A DNA stretch of 64,000 nucleotides from DASRHT01 sp035293765. Lineage in GTDB: Bacteria > Chloroflexota > Ktedonobacteria > Ktedonobacterales > Ktedonobacteraceae. The stretch's first letter is position 1; every line of letters begins with the position of its first letter. The DNA lies in NCBI GenBank assembly GCA_035293765.1, contig DATGMF010000082.1, forward strand, positions 1-64,000, given 5' to 3'. A model generated the notes under the pieces. That model made no database searches, was not told the DNA's origin, and was given only the letters and a program-made list of their open reading frames with translations. The translations under genes and the position numbers were made by a program. Positions 1-8,285 of this stretch are shown piece after piece.

Positions 1-228
1 GTGCCGCTGCTCCGTCTCGTACTCCAGGTGCGCTATCGCGATGGTGATGCCCCGCTCTCGCTCCTCGGGCGCCTTGTCGATCTGGTCAAAGGCTGTGTAT
101 TTGGCAAGCTGAGCGGCGGCCAGCACTTTGGTGATGGCCGCAGTCAGGGTCGTCTTGCCGTGGTCGATGTGTCCTATCGTGCCTACGTTCACATGCGGTT
201 TAGTCCGCTCGAACTTCTTCTTCGCCAT
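1..228 (-). CDS. tuf: Translation elongation factor Tu (N-terminal part, cut by window edge)
   Basis: Only the first 76 codons are inside the window. The reading begins MAKKKFERTKPHVNVGTIGH and continues with the G1 loop GHVDHGKT, then the switch I motif ERGITI, which is diagnostic of EF-Tu, the GTPase that carries aminoacyl-tRNA to the ribosome. The ATG at 228-226 is preceded by a GAGGAAGAG ribosome binding site. It is the last visible gene of the rpoB-rpoC-rpsL-rpsG-fusA-tuf series and lies 231 bases after fusA, a gap long enough to hold its own promoter. Confidence 0.97.
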   Translation of the reverse strand, partial: MAKKKFERTKPHVNVGTIGHIDHGKTTLTAAITKVLAAAQLAKYTAFDQIDKAPEERERGITIAIAHLEYETEQRH

Positions 229-365
229 TTCTCTTCCTCTTCGTTTCAGTCTTGCTCCCACAACAATGTGGCGAGCAGGTAAAGATAAAGCTACCCGGTC
301 GGCCTGTTCCCTGAATTCGGCACCGGGTCAGGGTACGCAATCGTACTGTTGCTAAGATAACAGGT

Positions 366-407
366 TAACAGAAGGATGTTGGCATAGAAAACCTACATCC
401 GTTGTTA
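366..407 (-). other. Imperfect hairpin in the fusA-tuf intergenic region
   Basis: The segments 366-379 and 395-407 are near-complementary (TAACAGAAGGATGT against ACATCCGTTGTTA) around a loop of about 15 nt. It lies in the 231-bp gap between fusA and tuf. There is no clear U-tract, so it may be a processing or stabilising structure rather than a terminator. The rest of the gap shows no gene. Confidence 0.35.
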
Positions 408-459
408 TCGGGCCGCTACAAGGGCACGAGCTATCGCACCCTTGTGTCGCCACGAGCGA

Positions 460-2535
460 TTACCGACTTGATTTTGCAATAATCTCATCAGCAATATTTT
501 TAGGTACTGGATCGTAGTGGGCAAACTCCATTGAGTAACTTGCTCGCCCGCTTGTCATAGAACGGAGATCGTTCACATAACCGAACATTTCGGCAAGAGG
601 AACATAGCCCCGTACCACATGCATCGCTCCTCGGCTCTCCATACCCAGGATAGTTCCACGCCTGCGATTGATATCGCCGATCACATCACCGTAGAACTCT
701 TCAGAGGTCGTCACTTCCACCAACATAATAGGTTCAAGGAGAATGGGACCAGCTTTGCGTGCGGCCTCCTTGATGGCAATGGAGCCAGCAGTTTTAAAGG
801 CCATTTCACTGGAGTCAACTTCATGATATGAGCCGTCGTAAAGTGTTGCCTTTACGTCGATCATTGGAAATCCGGCTATAATGCCATTCTCCAGGGTCTC
901 TCTCACGCCATTTTCGACCGGCTTGATGTATTCTTTCGGTACAACGCCGCCGATAATAGCATTGACAAACTCAAAGCCCTTGCCCCGCTCGTTGGGGGCG
1001 ACTCTGATCCATACATCGCCGTACTGACCGTGGCCGCCGGTCTGGCGTACGTGCTTACCTTGCGCCTGCGCCTCGCGGGTGATGGTTTCTCGATAGGCGA
1101 CCTGTGGACGACCGATATTCGCCTCAACTTTAAACTCGCGGAACATCCGATCTACGATTACCTCCAGGTGCAGTTCGCCCATACCACGGATAATGGTCTG
1201 GCCTGACTCCACATCTGTACGCAACTGGAACGTGGGATCTTCTTCCGCAAGCTTGTTCAGCGCGATTGCCATTTTGTCCTGGTCCGCACGCGTCCTGGGC
1301 TCGATAGCAATTTCGATTACCGGCTCAGGGAAAACGATGGACTCCAGCACTACCGGGTGACTGGGATCGCACAGCGTATCGCCCGTGAATGTGTTGCGCA
1401 GCCCCACGGCGGCGCAGATATCTCCCGCTCGAATCTCGTCAATATCCTCACGATGATTGGCATGCATGCGCAGCAAACGTCCGATACGTTCCGGCTTGCC
1501 CTTCACGCTATTTTCTACCGAAGCGCCCTTTGTCAGGGTGCCGGAGTAAACGCGCAGGTAGGCAAGGCGACCCACATAGGGATCGGAGACAATTTTGGAA
1601 ACCAGGGCGCTGAATGGCGCGGTATCGCTGGCTTCGCGTGTAACGGTCTCTTGCGTATCGGGGTTAATACCGATGGTGGGTGGAATATCGAGAGGAGAGG
1701 GAAGGAAAGCGACAACGGCGTCCAACATTGCCTGTACGCCCTTATTTTTCAGGGCGCTACCACAAAGTACCGGCACCAGAGCCCCGGATATGGTAGCTTT
1801 ACGAAGGGCTGCAATCAACTCTTCCCTGGAAATTTCCTCACCCTCAAGGTATTTGAGAGTCAATTCTTCGTCGGTCTCGGCGATACGCTCAATTAGCGCC
1901 TCGCGGTGCTGTTGATATTCCGCCTCCATCCCCGTGGGGATCTGAGTATGTTCCGACGTTGTGCCCAGGTCATCGGTAAAGACAATTGCCTGCTGCTCGA
2001 TAAGATCGATAAACCCTTTAAAACTGCTCTCGCGCCCGATAGGGATCTGGATCGGTAAAGGCGCAGCTCCCAGGCGCTCGCGGATCATCTCGATAGTGCG
2101 CCAGAAGTCGGCCCCGGTGCGATCCATTTTATTGACAAAACAGATACGGGGAACATTATACTTATTTGCTTGACGCCAGACCGTCTCTGACTGTGGCTCT
2201 ACGCCGGCGACAGCATCAAAGACGACAACGCCACCATCCAGGACACGCAGAGAGCGTTCGACTTCCGCCGTGAAATCGACGTGGCCGGGGGTATCGATGA
2301 TGTTGATGCGGTAATCTTGCCAAAAACAGGTCGTCGCGGCAGACGTGATAGTGATGCCACGTTCCTGCTCCTGGGGCATCCAGTCCATCGTCGCAGCCCC
2401 TTCATGCACCTCACCCATGCGGTGAATCTTCTTGGTGTAGAAGAGGATACGCTCAGTGGTGGTTGTCTTACCAGCATCAATATGAGCGATGATACCAATA
2501 TTTCGTGTTTTTTCGAGTGGGAATTCTCTTGGCAT
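460..2535 (-). CDS. fusA: Elongation factor G
   Basis: This 691-aa protein has the usual EF-G length. It begins with the GTPase domain: G1 AHIDAGKTTTTE, G3 DTPGHVDF, G4 NKMD and G5 GSALKNKG. The EF-G domains II-V follow, including the domain IV segment GHGQYGDVWIRVAPNERGKG and a C-terminal EFAHYDPVP region. It catalyses ribosomal translocation and, with RRF, ribosome recycling. The start lies 9 bases after the rpsG stop and has only a weak Shine-Dalgarno sequence, so translation is probably coupled to rpsG within the str-type operon. Confidence 0.98.
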   Translation of the reverse strand: MPREFPLEKTRNIGIIAHIDAGKTTTTERILFYTKKIHRMGEVHEGAATMDWMPQEQERGITITSAATTCFWQDYRINIIDTPGHVDFTAEVERSLRVLDGGVVVFDAVAGVEPQSETVWRQANKYNVPRICFVNKMDRTGADFWRTIEMIRERLGAAPLPIQIPIGRESSFKGFIDLIEQQAIVFTDDLGTTSEHTQIPTGMEAEYQQHREALIERIAETDEELTLKYLEGEEISREELIAALRKATISGALVPVLCGSALKNKGVQAMLDAVVAFLPSPLDIPPTIGINPDTQETVTREASDTAPFSALVSKIVSDPYVGRLAYLRVYSGTLTKGASVENSVKGKPERIGRLLRMHANHREDIDEIRAGDICAAVGLRNTFTGDTLCDPSHPVVLESIVFPEPVIEIAIEPRTRADQDKMAIALNKLAEEDPTFQLRTDVESGQTIIRGMGELHLEVIVDRMFREFKVEANIGRPQVAYRETITREAQAQGKHVRQTGGHGQYGDVWIRVAPNERGKGFEFVNAIIGGVVPKEYIKPVENGVRETLENGIIAGFPMIDVKATLYDGSYHEVDSSEMAFKTAGSIAIKEAARKAGPILLEPIMLVEVTTSEEFYGDVIGDINRRRGTILGMESRGAMHVVRGYVPLAEMFGYVNDLRSMTSGRASYSMEFAHYDPVPKNIADEIIAKSSR

Positions 2536-2544
2536 AATGTATAG

Positions 2545-3015
2545 TTACCAGCGATAATGAGCGAAAGCCTTGTTAGACTCCGCCATTTTATGGGTCTCCT
2601 CACGTTTTTTAATAGTCGCCCCCTGGCCCGCTGCTGCATCCATCAACTCGCTGGCAAGCTTCTCTGCCATCGATCTGCCGCTACGATTGCGCGCAGAGCG
2701 AATCAGCCAGCGCATTGCCAGCGCATTGCCGCGATCTTTACGCACATCGACCGGCACCTGGTAGGTTGAGCCGCCAACGCGCCGGGGCTTCACCTCGATG
2801 CTCGGCGTGGCATTCTTCAATGCCTGCTCGAAGACATCTAGCGGCGCCCGCTTCTGCTTCGCCTCGATGATATCAAAGGCGGTATAGATGATGCGCTCAG
2901 CCAGGCTGCGTTTGCCATCTAACATTAATTTGCTTGTAAAACGAGCCACATTGCGGCTCCTGTATTTTGCATCCGGCACATCAGGCCGACGCACGACTCT
3001 TTTACGTCTTGGCAA
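2545..3015 (-). CDS. rpsG: 30S ribosomal protein S7
   Basis: The protein is 156 aa when started at the TTG at 3015-3013, exactly the usual S7 length; it then begins LPRRKRVVRRPDVPDAKYRS with the initiator read as Met. A GGAGG Shine-Dalgarno sequence sits six bases upstream of that TTG, which favours it over the longer open frame reaching 3162. S7 nucleates the 3' domain of 16S rRNA and forms part of the tRNA exit site. It is followed after 9 bp by fusA, the classic str-operon order. A TTG start on such a highly expressed gene is uncommon. Confidence 0.96.
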   Translation of the reverse strand: MPRRKRVVRRPDVPDAKYRSRNVARFTSKLMLDGKRSLAERIIYTAFDIIEAKQKRAPLDVFEQALKNATPSIEVKPRRVGGSTYQVPVDVRKDRGNALAMRWLIRSARNRSGRSMAEKLASELMDAAAGQGATIKKREETHKMAESNKAFAHYRW

Positions 3016-3328
3016 GGTCCGCCTCCTCAGTATTCTCCTGGAACCAGATAGAAGCTTGTTCCGTTCTAAAGCTTGCTCGATTACACGCGTCCCACCGCGC
3101 CGGATGAGACAATTAGCAGACACCAGAAAAGGCGTCGATTCGATTGGGGAGCTACCTCTCAATCTCTTTCGGACGCCTACACGCGGATGCCTTTCCTCTT
3201 AACGGTCATCGCCTATCTAAATAAAGGCAAAACCAGGAGAACATCCGACGATCACCAATAGCTGTAATTACTTTCCTACAACATCAGTGATGTGCGATTC
3301 ACCGACCAGCCCTGCATCTTTACAACGT
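3016..3328 (-). other. Intergenic region between rpsL and rpsG
   Basis: These 313 bases separate S12 from S7, which is wide for the str operon, where the two are usually close. The open frame reaching upstream from rpsG to 3162 has no S7-like content before position 3015 and is not considered coding. No convincing promoter or RNA gene was seen. The region may hold a processing or autoregulatory element for S7. Confidence 0.4.
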
Positions 3329-3778
3329 TTAGCGCCTGCCACCTTTAGCGGCAGCGGCCTGCCCGGGCTTTGGTCGCTTGGCTCCATATTTAGAGCGGCC
3401 TCGGCGGCGTTTAGAGACGCCATCGCTATCTAGCGTGCCACGGACAATGTGGTAACGCACACTCGGCAGGTCTTTCACGCGACCTCCACGAATGAGCACC
3501 ACGGAGTGTTCTTGTAAATTATGCCCTTCACCGGGAATGTACGCGGTGACCTCCATCTGGTTGGAGAGGCGAACACGAGCAATCTTACGCATTGCCGAAT
3601 TCGGCTTTTTGGGCGTCATCGTACGCACCTGAGTGCAAACGCCCCGCTTCTGCGGTGACCCACGCAGGCGTGAAGTCCTGTTTTTCAATGCGTTGTACGA
3701 ATATAACAACGCCGGAGCCTTCACTTTTTTCTGCTTCTGCGAGCGGCCCTTTCGGACCAGTTGATTAATTGTCGGCAA
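3329..3778 (-). CDS. rpsL: 30S ribosomal protein S12
   Basis: This 149-aa protein opens MPTINQLVRKGR and contains the decoding-centre loops TPKKPNSAMRK and GEGHNLQEHSVVLIRGGRVKDL, both conserved. The lysines that mutate in streptomycin resistance are present in wild-type form, so the sequence predicts a sensitive ribosome. It is longer than the E. coli protein because of the extra N-terminal segment common in Gram-positive and related phyla and a basic Gly/Ala-rich C-terminal tail. It follows rpoC by 91 bp, with a perfect hairpin between them. Confidence 0.97.
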   Translation of the reverse strand: MPTINQLVRKGRSQKQKKVKAPALLYSYNALKNRTSRLRGSPQKRGVCTQVRTMTPKKPNSAMRKIARVRLSNQMEVTAYIPGEGHNLQEHSVVLIRGGRVKDLPSVRYHIVRGTLDSDGVSKRRRGRSKYGAKRPKPGQAAAAKGGRR

Positions 3779-3811
3779 GGAAAGATCCTCCCTGTCCTCT
3801 TTTTAAGTAAG

Positions 3812-3834
3812 CGCGGATAGCAGAGCTATCCGCG
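3812..3834 (-). terminator. Perfect 10-bp hairpin between rpoC and rpsL
   Basis: CGCGGATAGC at 3812-3821 pairs perfectly with GCTATCCGCG at 3825-3834 around a 3-nt loop. Downstream on the minus strand the sequence reads GCTTACTTAAAAAG, so no proper U-tract follows. It could be a partial terminator, or an RNase processing site that sets the ratio of S12/S7/EF-G messages to rpoBC. Confidence 0.5.
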
Positions 3835-3869
3835 ACTTCTCTTTCACTCATACGCGGTTGCTTATGATA

Positions 3870-6800
3870 TCACTCATTCTCGTCGCTGTCAAGTGTTAAG
3901 CCCAGGATACTGGTACCAAGAGTACCTGCTACGACGTTACTACCGGCTCCTACCCCCGCCGCAACCGGAGTCGAGGGGATGCGGGCCGCAGCCGCCTGCT
4001 GGCGCGCAAGCTGCTCACGGCGACGTTGCGCTATGCCAGAACCGGCGGGAATGAGCTTACCAATGATGACGTTCTCTTTCAGACCCACAAGGTGGTCCGT
4101 CTGCGCCTCTATCGCCGCTTCCGTCAGCACGCGCGTCGTCTCCTGGAAGGAGGCCGCCGCCAGGAAGCTGTCGGTGTTGAGCGACGCTTTGGTGACGCCC
4201 AGCAGCACGGTCTGCGCGGTGGCAGGTTCGCCGCCTTCCGCCAGTACACGCGCGTTGGTGTCAGCATAGATGAAACGATCAACCAGGTCGTTGGGCAGCA
4301 TCTCGGTATCGCCGGGATCGTCCACTTTGACGCGGCGCAACATCTGACGAATGATGACTTCGATGTGCTTGTCATTAATATAGACACCGGTGTTACGGTA
4401 GACGCGCTGCACCTCTTTGACCAGGTAGATCTGGACCGCCTCTCGCCCCTGGATACGCAGGACATCTTGCGGGTCCCGCTGCCCGGAGGTGATAGCCGTA
4501 CCGGCCTGGATCTTCTGGCCGTTGCTGACAATGATGTTGCGCGCTGCCGGGATCGGATACGAACGCTCGTCACGCTCCTCGAAGCGAATGGTGAGCGGGC
4601 CATCCTGGTTGATCACCACTTCACCCTCGGTACGCGCCATCACGCCTACCGGCTCGCCGCCATCCTCCGCTGGCATCAACGCAATGATCTGATCTTTTTG
4701 CACACGATCATGGTCGTTGACCAGGACCTGCGATCCCTCTGGCAGCGGATACTCGTCGAAGAAGACATTGACCGAGACGACGCGCACTGTGCGAGCGCCA
4801 TTGGCCTCGTCCTTCACAATTTCGACGACGCCATCGATTTCGCTGATCTCCGCTTTATCCTTAGGAACGCGCGCTTCGAACAACTCTTCCACGCGCGGCA
4901 GACCCTGTGTGATGTCACCTTGCGCGCCCGCGATACCTCCGGTGTGGAAGGTACGCATAGTGAGCTGCGTGCCAGGCTCACCAATCGATTGTGCCGCGAT
5001 AATACCAGCCGCGGCACCGCTGCGTACCAGCGCATTGGCGGCCAGGTCGCGCCCATAACACTTGGAGCAGATGCCTCGCCTCGTCTGACATACCAGTACG
5101 GAGCGAACGCGCACCGATTTAATCCCCACATTGACGATCTCGTCTACAGCCTCATCGGTTAGCTCCTCGTTCACTTCGATGTGCTCCAGGCCGGGGATGG
5201 CCTCTGCCAGCACACGACCGATTAAACGGCTGCGGCTGTTTTCCAGCCCCATCTCGTGCGAATCTTCCTCGGTAATCAGAATACCATCGGTGGTGCCACA
5301 GTCCTCTTCGGTGACGATGACATCCTGCGCAACGTCGATGAGGCGGCGCGTCAGGTAGCCTGATTCTGCCGTACGCAAGGCTGTGTCGGCCAGTCCCTTA
5401 CGAGCGCCGTGGCTACTGATAAAGTATTCCAACACGCTCAAGCCTTCGCGGAAGTTTCCACGAATAGGAATGGCGATGATCTTGCCGGACGGGCTTGCCA
5501 TCAGACCGCGCATACCCGATAGCTGACGAATCTGCTGGAACTTGGCCTTCGTGGCGCCAGACTTGGCGATGGTGTAGATGGCCCCATAGGGGTCCAGCGT
5601 GGCCTCCACCATTTTGGCGACGTTATCGGTAACTTCGTTCCAGATATCGATAGTCTGCTGGTACTTCTCATTATCGGTAATGAGACCGTCACGGAATTGC
5701 TCTTCCAGTTCGGCAATCTTGCTATCGGCTTTCGCCAGCTCTTCCTGCTTGCTTATCGGCACTTTAACATCGCTGATAGCGATGGTCGCGCCCGCCTTCG
5801 TAGCATAGTGGAAGCCAAGCCGCTTGATCTCATCGGCCAGCTCGGTAGTTTTGACGCGGCCATACTCTTTGAAGCAGTCTGTGATGATCTGTCTCAAGTT
5901 CTCTTTCTTCATCGCGTAGTTCTTGAAACGCAATCTCTCAGGCAAAGCTTCGTTGAAGATGATCCGTCCCACGGTAGTCTCAACCGGCTTGCCATTGGCA
6001 TGCATGGTCGCCTTCTCAGGCGGGGCCAGATCATAGACATCTACGTCACTCATGCGCACCTTGATGCGGGCCTGCAAGTCAACGATGCCGTGTTCATGCG
6101 CCAGCAGGGCTTCGTTGCTATCGGTGAAGACACGCCCCTCGCCTTTCTTGTCGGGACGGTCCTGTGTCAGATAGAAGCAGCCAAGCACCATATCCTGGCT
6201 GGCTCCGATTGACGGATCACCCTGGGCGGGCGAGAGCAGGTTACGCGTTGACATCATAAACTGGCGCGCCTCGTCCTGCGCTTTTTCAGAGAGCGGAACG
6301 TGTACCGCCATCTGGTCGCCGTCAAAGTCAGCGTTGAAGGCCGAACAGACCAGCGGGTGCAGTTGAATGGCGCTCCCCTCAACCAGTACAGCTTCGAATG
6401 CCTGAATACCAAGACGGTGCAGCGTGGGAGCGCGGTTGAGCAAGACCGGATGGTTCTTGATGACGTCTTCCAGGACATCCCAGACTTCCGGCTTGACTCG
6501 CTCGACAAAACGCTTGGCGCTCTTGATGTTGTGAGCGAAGTTCTGCTCGACCAGTTTGCGCATGACGAAGGGCTTGAATAGTTCCAGCGCCATACGTTTA
6601 GGCAGACCGCATTGATGTAGCTTCAAGTCTGGGCCGACGACGATCACCGAGCGACCAGAGTAGTCTACGCGCTTACCAAGCAGGTTTTGACGGAAGCGGC
6701 CCTGCTTCCCTTTGAGCATATCTGAAAGGCTCTTGAGCTTGTGGTTGCCTGAACCGGCGACGGCACGTCCGCGACGTCCATTATCGATCAAGGCATCACA

Positions 6801-8210
6801 CGCCTCTTGCAACATACGCTTTTCATTGCGAATGATGATTTCGGGCGCGCCCAGTTCCAACAGCCTCTTGAGCCGGTTATTACGATTAATGACGCGGCGA
6901 TACAGGTCATTCAGGTCAGAAGTGGCGAAGCGACCGCCATCAAGCTGGACCATCGGACGCAGATCGGGCGGCAGGACCGGCAGCACCGTGAGAATCATCC
7001 ACTCGGGAGAGGTGGCCGACTTGCGGAACGCCTCCACGACTTTCAGACGCTTGGTAGCCTTTTTGCGCCGCTGCCCCACGGTAGAACTGATCTCGTGGCG
7101 CAGGTCTGCTGCCAGCTTGTCCAGATCGATATTCGAGATCAACTCGCGTACAGCTTCTGCTCCCATGCCGGCGCGGAAAACGCCAGGGAAGTTATCCTTT
7201 AGCTCACGATAACGGTTCTCCTGCAACAGGTCCATACGCTTGAGCCCTTCGAGGTCGCGCCGGAGCTGTTCAAGCCGCTGGCGAGCCTCGTTGCGCTCTT
7301 TCTCCATCTGGGTTTGAGCGGTATCAATCTGACCCTGGAATTCGACGCCCAGGCGATCAGCTTCCCGCTTGCTTTCAGATTGGGCAGCTTCTATCTCCCG
7401 CCGAGCCTGTTCGGCAATGGCGTTGCGGGCCGACTCAGCGACGCGCTCCAGGACTTCCAGATGTTTGGACGCTACAGTCTCTCCCTGCTTCACAATCACA
7501 TGATCGTTGACGGGGAAGATGATGTTATCTTCGGCCTTTGTCCCCATTTGATCGCGCAAAAGGGCCAGGGTTTCGCTCTCAGCCTGGCGAGCCGCTTCGA
7601 GCTCGCTCTCGCGGCGCTCTTCGACTTCCTGGCGGTCAACGGTCGAGAAGCGGGTTTCGCTCTCTTTAATCGCATTGTCACGTTGGGATTTCAGGCTATT
7701 AATGCGCTCAACGACTTTCTCATCCAGGTTTTGCTCCAGGCCGACCATATCCTCGTCGATCCGCATCAGTTCCTGCTGGCGAGCCTCTTCGTCGATATTC
7801 GTCACCACATAGAGCGCGAAGTAGAGGATGCGCTCCAGGTTGCGAGGCGAGAGGTCTAGCAAGAGACCGATACGGCTGGGTGTGCCTTTAAAGTACCAGA
7901 TGTGGCTCACGGGCGACGCCAGTTCAATATGGCCCATGCGCTCACGTCGTACCTTTGAGCGTGCAACCTCCACGCCGCATTTGTCGCAAACAATACCTTT
8001 AAAACGTACTCTTTTATATTTACCGCAGTAGCATTCCCAGTCTTTGGTCGGCCCAAAAATGCGTTCGCAGAAGAGGCCGTCCTTTTCCGGTTTAAGCGTA
8101 CGGTAGTTAATAGTTTCCGGTTTCGTTACCTCACCGTAACTCCAACTACGAATCTGTTCCGGGCTGGCAAGGCTGATACGGATAGCGTTAAAATCATTTA
8201 CTTCGAGCAT
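3870..8210 (-). CDS. rpoC: DNA-directed RNA polymerase subunit beta'
   Basis: The 1446-aa protein starts at an ATG after a GGAGGTAGC ribosome binding site. The N-terminal zinc-binding cysteines are C60, C62, C75 and C78. The catalytic Mg motif NADFDGDQM is at about residues 626-634, followed by trigger-loop and bridge-helix regions such as GEPGTQLTMRTFHTGG. Roughly residues 141-333 are a long charged insertion, mostly coiled coil (many Glu, Arg, Gln), with a short beta-rich stretch near IIFPVNDHVIVKQGE that looks like a sandwich-barrel hybrid motif. E. coli lacks this insertion. It follows rpoB by 75 bp. Confidence 0.98.
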   Translation of the reverse strand: MLEVNDFNAIRISLASPEQIRSWSYGEVTKPETINYRTLKPEKDGLFCERIFGPTKDWECYCGKYKRVRFKGIVCDKCGVEVARSKVRRERMGHIELASPVSHIWYFKGTPSRIGLLLDLSPRNLERILYFALYVVTNIDEEARQQELMRIDEDMVGLEQNLDEKVVERINSLKSQRDNAIKESETRFSTVDRQEVEERRESELEAARQAESETLALLRDQMGTKAEDNIIFPVNDHVIVKQGETVASKHLEVLERVAESARNAIAEQARREIEAAQSESKREADRLGVEFQGQIDTAQTQMEKERNEARQRLEQLRRDLEGLKRMDLLQENRYRELKDNFPGVFRAGMGAEAVRELISNIDLDKLAADLRHEISSTVGQRRKKATKRLKVVEAFRKSATSPEWMILTVLPVLPPDLRPMVQLDGGRFATSDLNDLYRRVINRNNRLKRLLELGAPEIIIRNEKRMLQEACDALIDNGRRGRAVAGSGNHKLKSLSDMLKGKQGRFRQNLLGKRVDYSGRSVIVVGPDLKLHQCGLPKRMALELFKPFVMRKLVEQNFAHNIKSAKRFVERVKPEVWDVLEDVIKNHPVLLNRAPTLHRLGIQAFEAVLVEGSAIQLHPLVCSAFNADFDGDQMAVHVPLSEKAQDEARQFMMSTRNLLSPAQGDPSIGASQDMVLGCFYLTQDRPDKKGEGRVFTDSNEALLAHEHGIVDLQARIKVRMSDVDVYDLAPPEKATMHANGKPVETTVGRIIFNEALPERLRFKNYAMKKENLRQIITDCFKEYGRVKTTELADEIKRLGFHYATKAGATIAISDVKVPISKQEELAKADSKIAELEEQFRDGLITDNEKYQQTIDIWNEVTDNVAKMVEATLDPYGAIYTIAKSGATKAKFQQIRQLSGMRGLMASPSGKIIAIPIRGNFREGLSVLEYFISSHGARKGLADTALRTAESGYLTRRLIDVAQDVIVTEEDCGTTDGILITEEDSHEMGLENSRSRLIGRVLAEAIPGLEHIEVNEELTDEAVDEIVNVGIKSVRVRSVLVCQTRRGICSKCYGRDLAANALVRSGAAAGIIAAQSIGEPGTQLTMRTFHTGGIAGAQGDITQGLPRVEELFEARVPKDKAEISEIDGVVEIVKDEANGARTVRVVSVNVFFDEYPLPEGSQVLVNDHDRVQKDQIIALMPAEDGGEPVGVMARTEGEVVINQDGPLTIRFEERDERSYPIPAARNIIVSNGQKIQAGTAITSGQRDPQDVLRIQGREAVQIYLVKEVQRVYRNTGVYINDKHIEVIIRQMLRRVKVDDPGDTEMLPNDLVDRFIYADTNARVLAEGGEPATAQTVLLGVTKASLNTDSFLAAASFQETTRVLTEAAIEAQTDHLVGLKENVIIGKLIPAGSGIAQRRREQLARQQAAAARIPSTPVAAGVGAGSNVVAGTLGTSILGLTLDSDENE

Positions 8211-8285
8211 GCTACCTCCTGGTGTAGAGAGTGGCCTCCGCGCTCACCTGAGCAGATGAGCGGGAGCGCCAGTGCAATCCCTACA

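Noticed and set aside
3016..3162. N-terminal extension of S7 in the same frame
   Set aside because: S7 homology and an ideal Shine-Dalgarno place the start at TTG 3015; the upstream part has no S7 content.
4026..5162. Long plus-strand open frame (378 codons) opposite rpoC
   Set aside because: It is an antisense shadow of rpoC caused by biased codon use; no ribosome binding site or recognisable domain.
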